A DNA stretch of 64,000 nt. It comes from Nemophila menziesii. Its lineage: Eukaryota > Streptophyta > Magnoliopsida > Boraginales > Hydrophyllaceae. The position numbers were made by a program, and so were the translations under genes. The stretch lies in the NCBI GenBank assembly GCA_029959085.1, contig JARWIR010000001.1, positions 70,742,899 to 70,806,898 of the forward strand. The letters run 5' to 3'. Below the pieces are notes generated by a model, which worked only from the letters and a program-made list of their open reading frames with translations, was not told the DNA's origin and ran no database searches. Each line of letters opens with the position of its first letter. The stretch's first letter is position 1. Shown here piece after piece: positions 61,140-64,000 of the stretch.

Positions 61140-62385
61140 ATATGGAATCCGAGGTTCTTGATAAATTTATGAAGACGTAACACAATTTCTTTGTCCATTA
61201 CAATATTTTGATTCTTTTTAGTCGATAAAGAATTATTGCACTCAATGTTGGCGGAATTTGAAGCATGGATTAGTTGAGTTTCATTACTCTAACGATATTC
61301 AACAACAATGCTTAATGTTTAATGAAGTTGACTTTTTGACTATCAAGTGGTTAGTTAAGCGGACTGAGTTAATTTCCTTTCTATTTTAGTTATAGAGGTT
61401 ATATCTAAAATAAATAATGCTACATCCCCAGCTTGTTCTTCACATACAAAGCGACAATTGGATTATCCAGGTAGTGAGCAAACTACCGAGGGTGAGCGTT
61501 AGGATTTTGATCGACTACATCACAGAAACACAGAGAAGAAACTCCCCAGTCTTACTTGGGATAAATGTCTTAATTAAAAGGGTGAAGTAAACTATAGTTG
61601 TATTAGTGAATTCAAGTGTGCTTGTGAATCGGGTTACGATTTCGATGTCATAATAGTTCTTCCAAGGCTAGTTCCTATTGCAAGAAGAGAAAATCAAGAG
61701 TTTGTGTTTGGTATGTTTATGTAGTTTATGATATTTCCAAAACAAGCTCTATGCGCGTTCTTTTATTAAACAACACATGTGCGGTGCCCCAGATAAATCA
61801 ATGACTAGTGTCCATCTTTCTACGAATGTCGTTAAGAAGTTAATCTACGGCGAAGTAAGGAGTAAGCCATAAACTACACCTAATTATATTATTAGCCGTC
61901 TTAATGATAGTTACGGGTATAATATATCCTACAAAGTAGCATACATTATCGTGCAAAAAGTGAGAAATTCACTCCATGAAGACGTTCGACTATCGTACAA
62001 CATAATTTTGACATATTTTGAGAAGATGAGAGTTTCTGATACTTCTCAATTTTCATTACAAATCGGCCCTTTACCACTCACTTTCAAGAGTTTTCATGTA
62101 GCTTTCGGTGTGTGTCTTGTCGGGTTCTGTGCATGTCTCCCTTTGTTTTTTATTGATGGAACGTTCTGAAGAACAAGTATAAGGGATCATTCTTATTGCT
62201 AATGCATAATATGGAAAAAACAGTATAATTTTCCGAATTCATGTGATTCCTTATGTCACCATTATTTTGTAGGCCTTTTTCCCGTTGCATTTTCAATTAT
62301 AAGGTGTGAAGACGGTGATAATTGGACTTGTGCACGCCCCTTCCTACATTATTTATACATTTGAACCATCAACAAATTACAAAGA
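61140..62385 (+). pseudogene. Mutator (MURA-like) transposase, decayed
   Basis: Blocks typical of MULE transposases appear in several plus-strand frames. A zinc/DNA-binding end reads HMCGAPDKSMTSVHLSTN (about 61780-61835), followed by the region before the catalytic core (YKVAYIIVQKVRNSL, about 61933-61980). The core then reads LPLFFIDGTF (about 62137-62166), where the Asp is the expected first catalytic residue, and VAFSIIRCEDGDNW (about 62285-62330). Stops and shifts separate them. The gene is cut at 62390 by a solo LTR and may resume at 63907. It is the only autonomous-type DNA transposon gene in the window. Confidence 0.75.
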
Positions 62386-62390
62386 CCGCA

Positions 62391-63901
62391 TGCTGTCTCC
62401 CTATTTGTGATATAATAATCTAGGTTGGAAACATCATTTTAAGTGTATTTGAGTAATTAATTATATATTTTTATGTATATTTTTATATTTTCTTATTTAT
62501 TGTCTTGATTCGATGATTTATTATTTTTAGAGCATATTTGGTTTAATTTGTGTGTTAATGTGAAGTTTTAAAGATATATAGAATATAATTAGATGTCAAA
62601 TCAATTATAAGGAGATAAAAAAGAAGATATGGGAGATATCAAAAGATAACAGGAAAGAAGATACAGAAGGTATCAAGAGATAAAAGGATGTAGAGATAAA
62701 ATAGGAAAGGAAAAGCTACCAAGTAAATCTGAAATTCTGCAGCATTGTCCACTAAAGTGAAGATTAAGAAATAAAAATAGAAAATATAGATCTTTTTGAT
62801 ACGGCCGTTTTAATATAAAGTAGGTGAAAATCAGACAAATCACGAAGGAGATACGACCAAAACAAGACATCAATGTTTATACTCTCTCTTATATTTTAGG
62901 AAACGAATTTGAGTTGGACTTGGACTCAAATTACTTGCCTTCTACTCCAATATTTCGACCCAGGGTCTTCCTAACACCTATAAATATACCCTCTTATCAT
63001 TGTAAAAATGTCATTGCCTCTCCTTAACTAATCTTTAGTATTATTCATCATAGAAGTCATTCAAGAGAAGCAAGTTGACAATATGTATCTTTATTTTAGT
63101 TTATTTCTTGTTAGCATGAACTAATTTTCCTATAGCTTTGGTTTTGAATATGTATAATCTTTGAATTCTATTTTCTTCTATCTGAGTTGTTTGGGAAAAC
63201 CTTTTTAAATTGATTCTAACTTCTTAACCATATATTGGTTTTATGTGATTTGATTTATTTCCTGTCTTAATCTTTATCACGTTAGGATTGTATTAATAGT
63301 AGTTAGATGGTCACCTTGAAGAGGTGTCTAGTTATTTAAACATCACATAAACGTCTAGTTTACGGTAGTGATTCAGAAAGGCTTGCCTAACTAGATAGTC
63401 ATTAGGGTCTGAGATTTAACCACCGATCATTGCGCAGGGTCCCCTTACCCAAGTCCCCTGGTAATTGTTAGGTCTCCACCTAAGTCCAGTCGTAAAGGGG
63501 TTAGGAGGAATATAGAATCATGGCTACTTATCAAAGAGCTTTAATCACCTTTATTAACTAGTAGAAGAAATAGAAGGATTAGTGCATACTACCAAAACCT
63601 AAGCTATACTCTCTCATCTTAATCTCTCATCTTTTATTTACTATTTTGTCTTTAGTTTAATTAATTATTATTTCTTTAATCAATCATTCATATTTTTCCT
63701 GTCTGTAATCTATTGAACTATTTATTACTACGTTTTTCTGTTGATTCATTCGTATAACACACTAAATCCCTGAGAACGAATATGTACTTATCATTAAAAC
63801 TTGTGTACGGCCCGTGATACTTGCAGTGAGTACTATGTTTAGGTTAGGGTGTTAGTTGCATCTTATTTTATCGTTATTTTATCACACCCTATCCGAAACC
63901 A
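62391..63901 (+). mobile_element. Solo LTR inserted in the Mutator pseudogene (1511 bp)
   Basis: Plus-strand LTR from TGCTGTCTC (62391) to CCGAAACCA (63901), with a perfect 5-bp duplication CCGCA at 62386-62390 and 63902-63906. The TATA box TATAAATA is at 62979-62986. The conserved block GGCTTGCCTAACTAGATAG (about 63380) is the best match to the LTR ends at 6467-7015. The U3 hairpin is present but with mismatches (TGCTGTCTC and GAAACATCA around a 28-nt loop). No internal sequence is attached. Confidence 0.92.
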
Positions 63902-63906
63902 CCGCA

Positions 63907-64000
63907 CATACCACTTGAACATTTGAACCATCAAAAAATTACAAAGACTATCGATCACCTCTATCATCGATAACTCATGACGCACCTTGATTTGTGCATT
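63907..64000 (+). pseudogene. Continuation of the Mutator pseudogene (to window end)
   Basis: After the LTR the sequence repeats the 30-bp stretch found just before it (ACATTTGAACCATCAA and following; 62358-62385 and 63920-63948). The host gene therefore already held a tandem duplication of about 50 bp when the LTR arrived. The reading frame is too short to identify further. Confidence 0.4.

Overview
This window is eukaryotic nuclear DNA from a flowering plant, probably a eudicot. The evidence is a 15-exon plant-type kinesin-14 gene, plant LINE-1, Copia and Ty3/Gypsy retroelements, Stowaway-like, Harbinger-like, hAT-like and Mutator-like transposons, and a very AT-rich base composition. No bacterial features, tRNA, rRNA or CRISPR array were seen. 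The species cannot be named from this sequence.

The only convincing host gene is a minus-strand kinesin-14 motor gene (coding span 14804-18705, 15 coding exons, 902 codons plus stop by my splice model). One intron in its motor domain has the terminal dinucleotides AT-AC and a perfect U12-type 5' splice site. Nearly everything else is transposable elements in nested layers.

Layout. 1-2829: truncated Ty3/Gypsy element (gag, primer-binding site, 5' LTR) on the minus strand. 3774-4297: hAT-like MITE. 5474-6141: decayed plant transposon-associated gene. 6234-7015: two LTR ends, one inside the other. 7585-11645: LINE carrying a Mutator-like MITE. 11645-11930 and 13276-14390: minus-strand LINE pieces flanking a 1-kb foldback element (12121-13136). 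14804-19366: kinesin gene with its leader and promoter. 19500-25140: two LINE pieces and two solo LTRs, each LTR with a perfect 5-bp target duplication. 26330-26586: Stowaway MITE. 26857-31223: LINE. 31224-33198: 2-kb inverted-repeat element. 33320-34862: LINE piece. 34885-35396: hAT-like MITE. 35400-38323: mostly unassigned. 38324-38465: (AT)n. 38466-40357: Gypsy 3' end and LTR. 40360-50238: old LINE interrupted by an LTR and by a deleted Copia element. 50296-51977: GC-rich Mutator-like element with 9-bp target duplications. 52094-52851: Harbinger-like MITE. 52953-58392: the youngest LINE, with 10-bp target duplications. 58565-59922: another LINE end. 60050 to the window end: decayed Mutator transposase split by a solo LTR.

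Ten LINE-1 segments are present, and LINE-derived sequence makes up a large share of the window. Those that reach the 3' end encode a C-terminal RNase H after the reverse transcriptase and zinc-ribbon regions. One LTR family of about 1.5 kb recurs at least five times; four copies share a 9-bp hairpin with a constant 28-nt loop at the U3 end. Small MITE and LTR insertions interrupting LINEs allow parts of the insertion order to be read directly.
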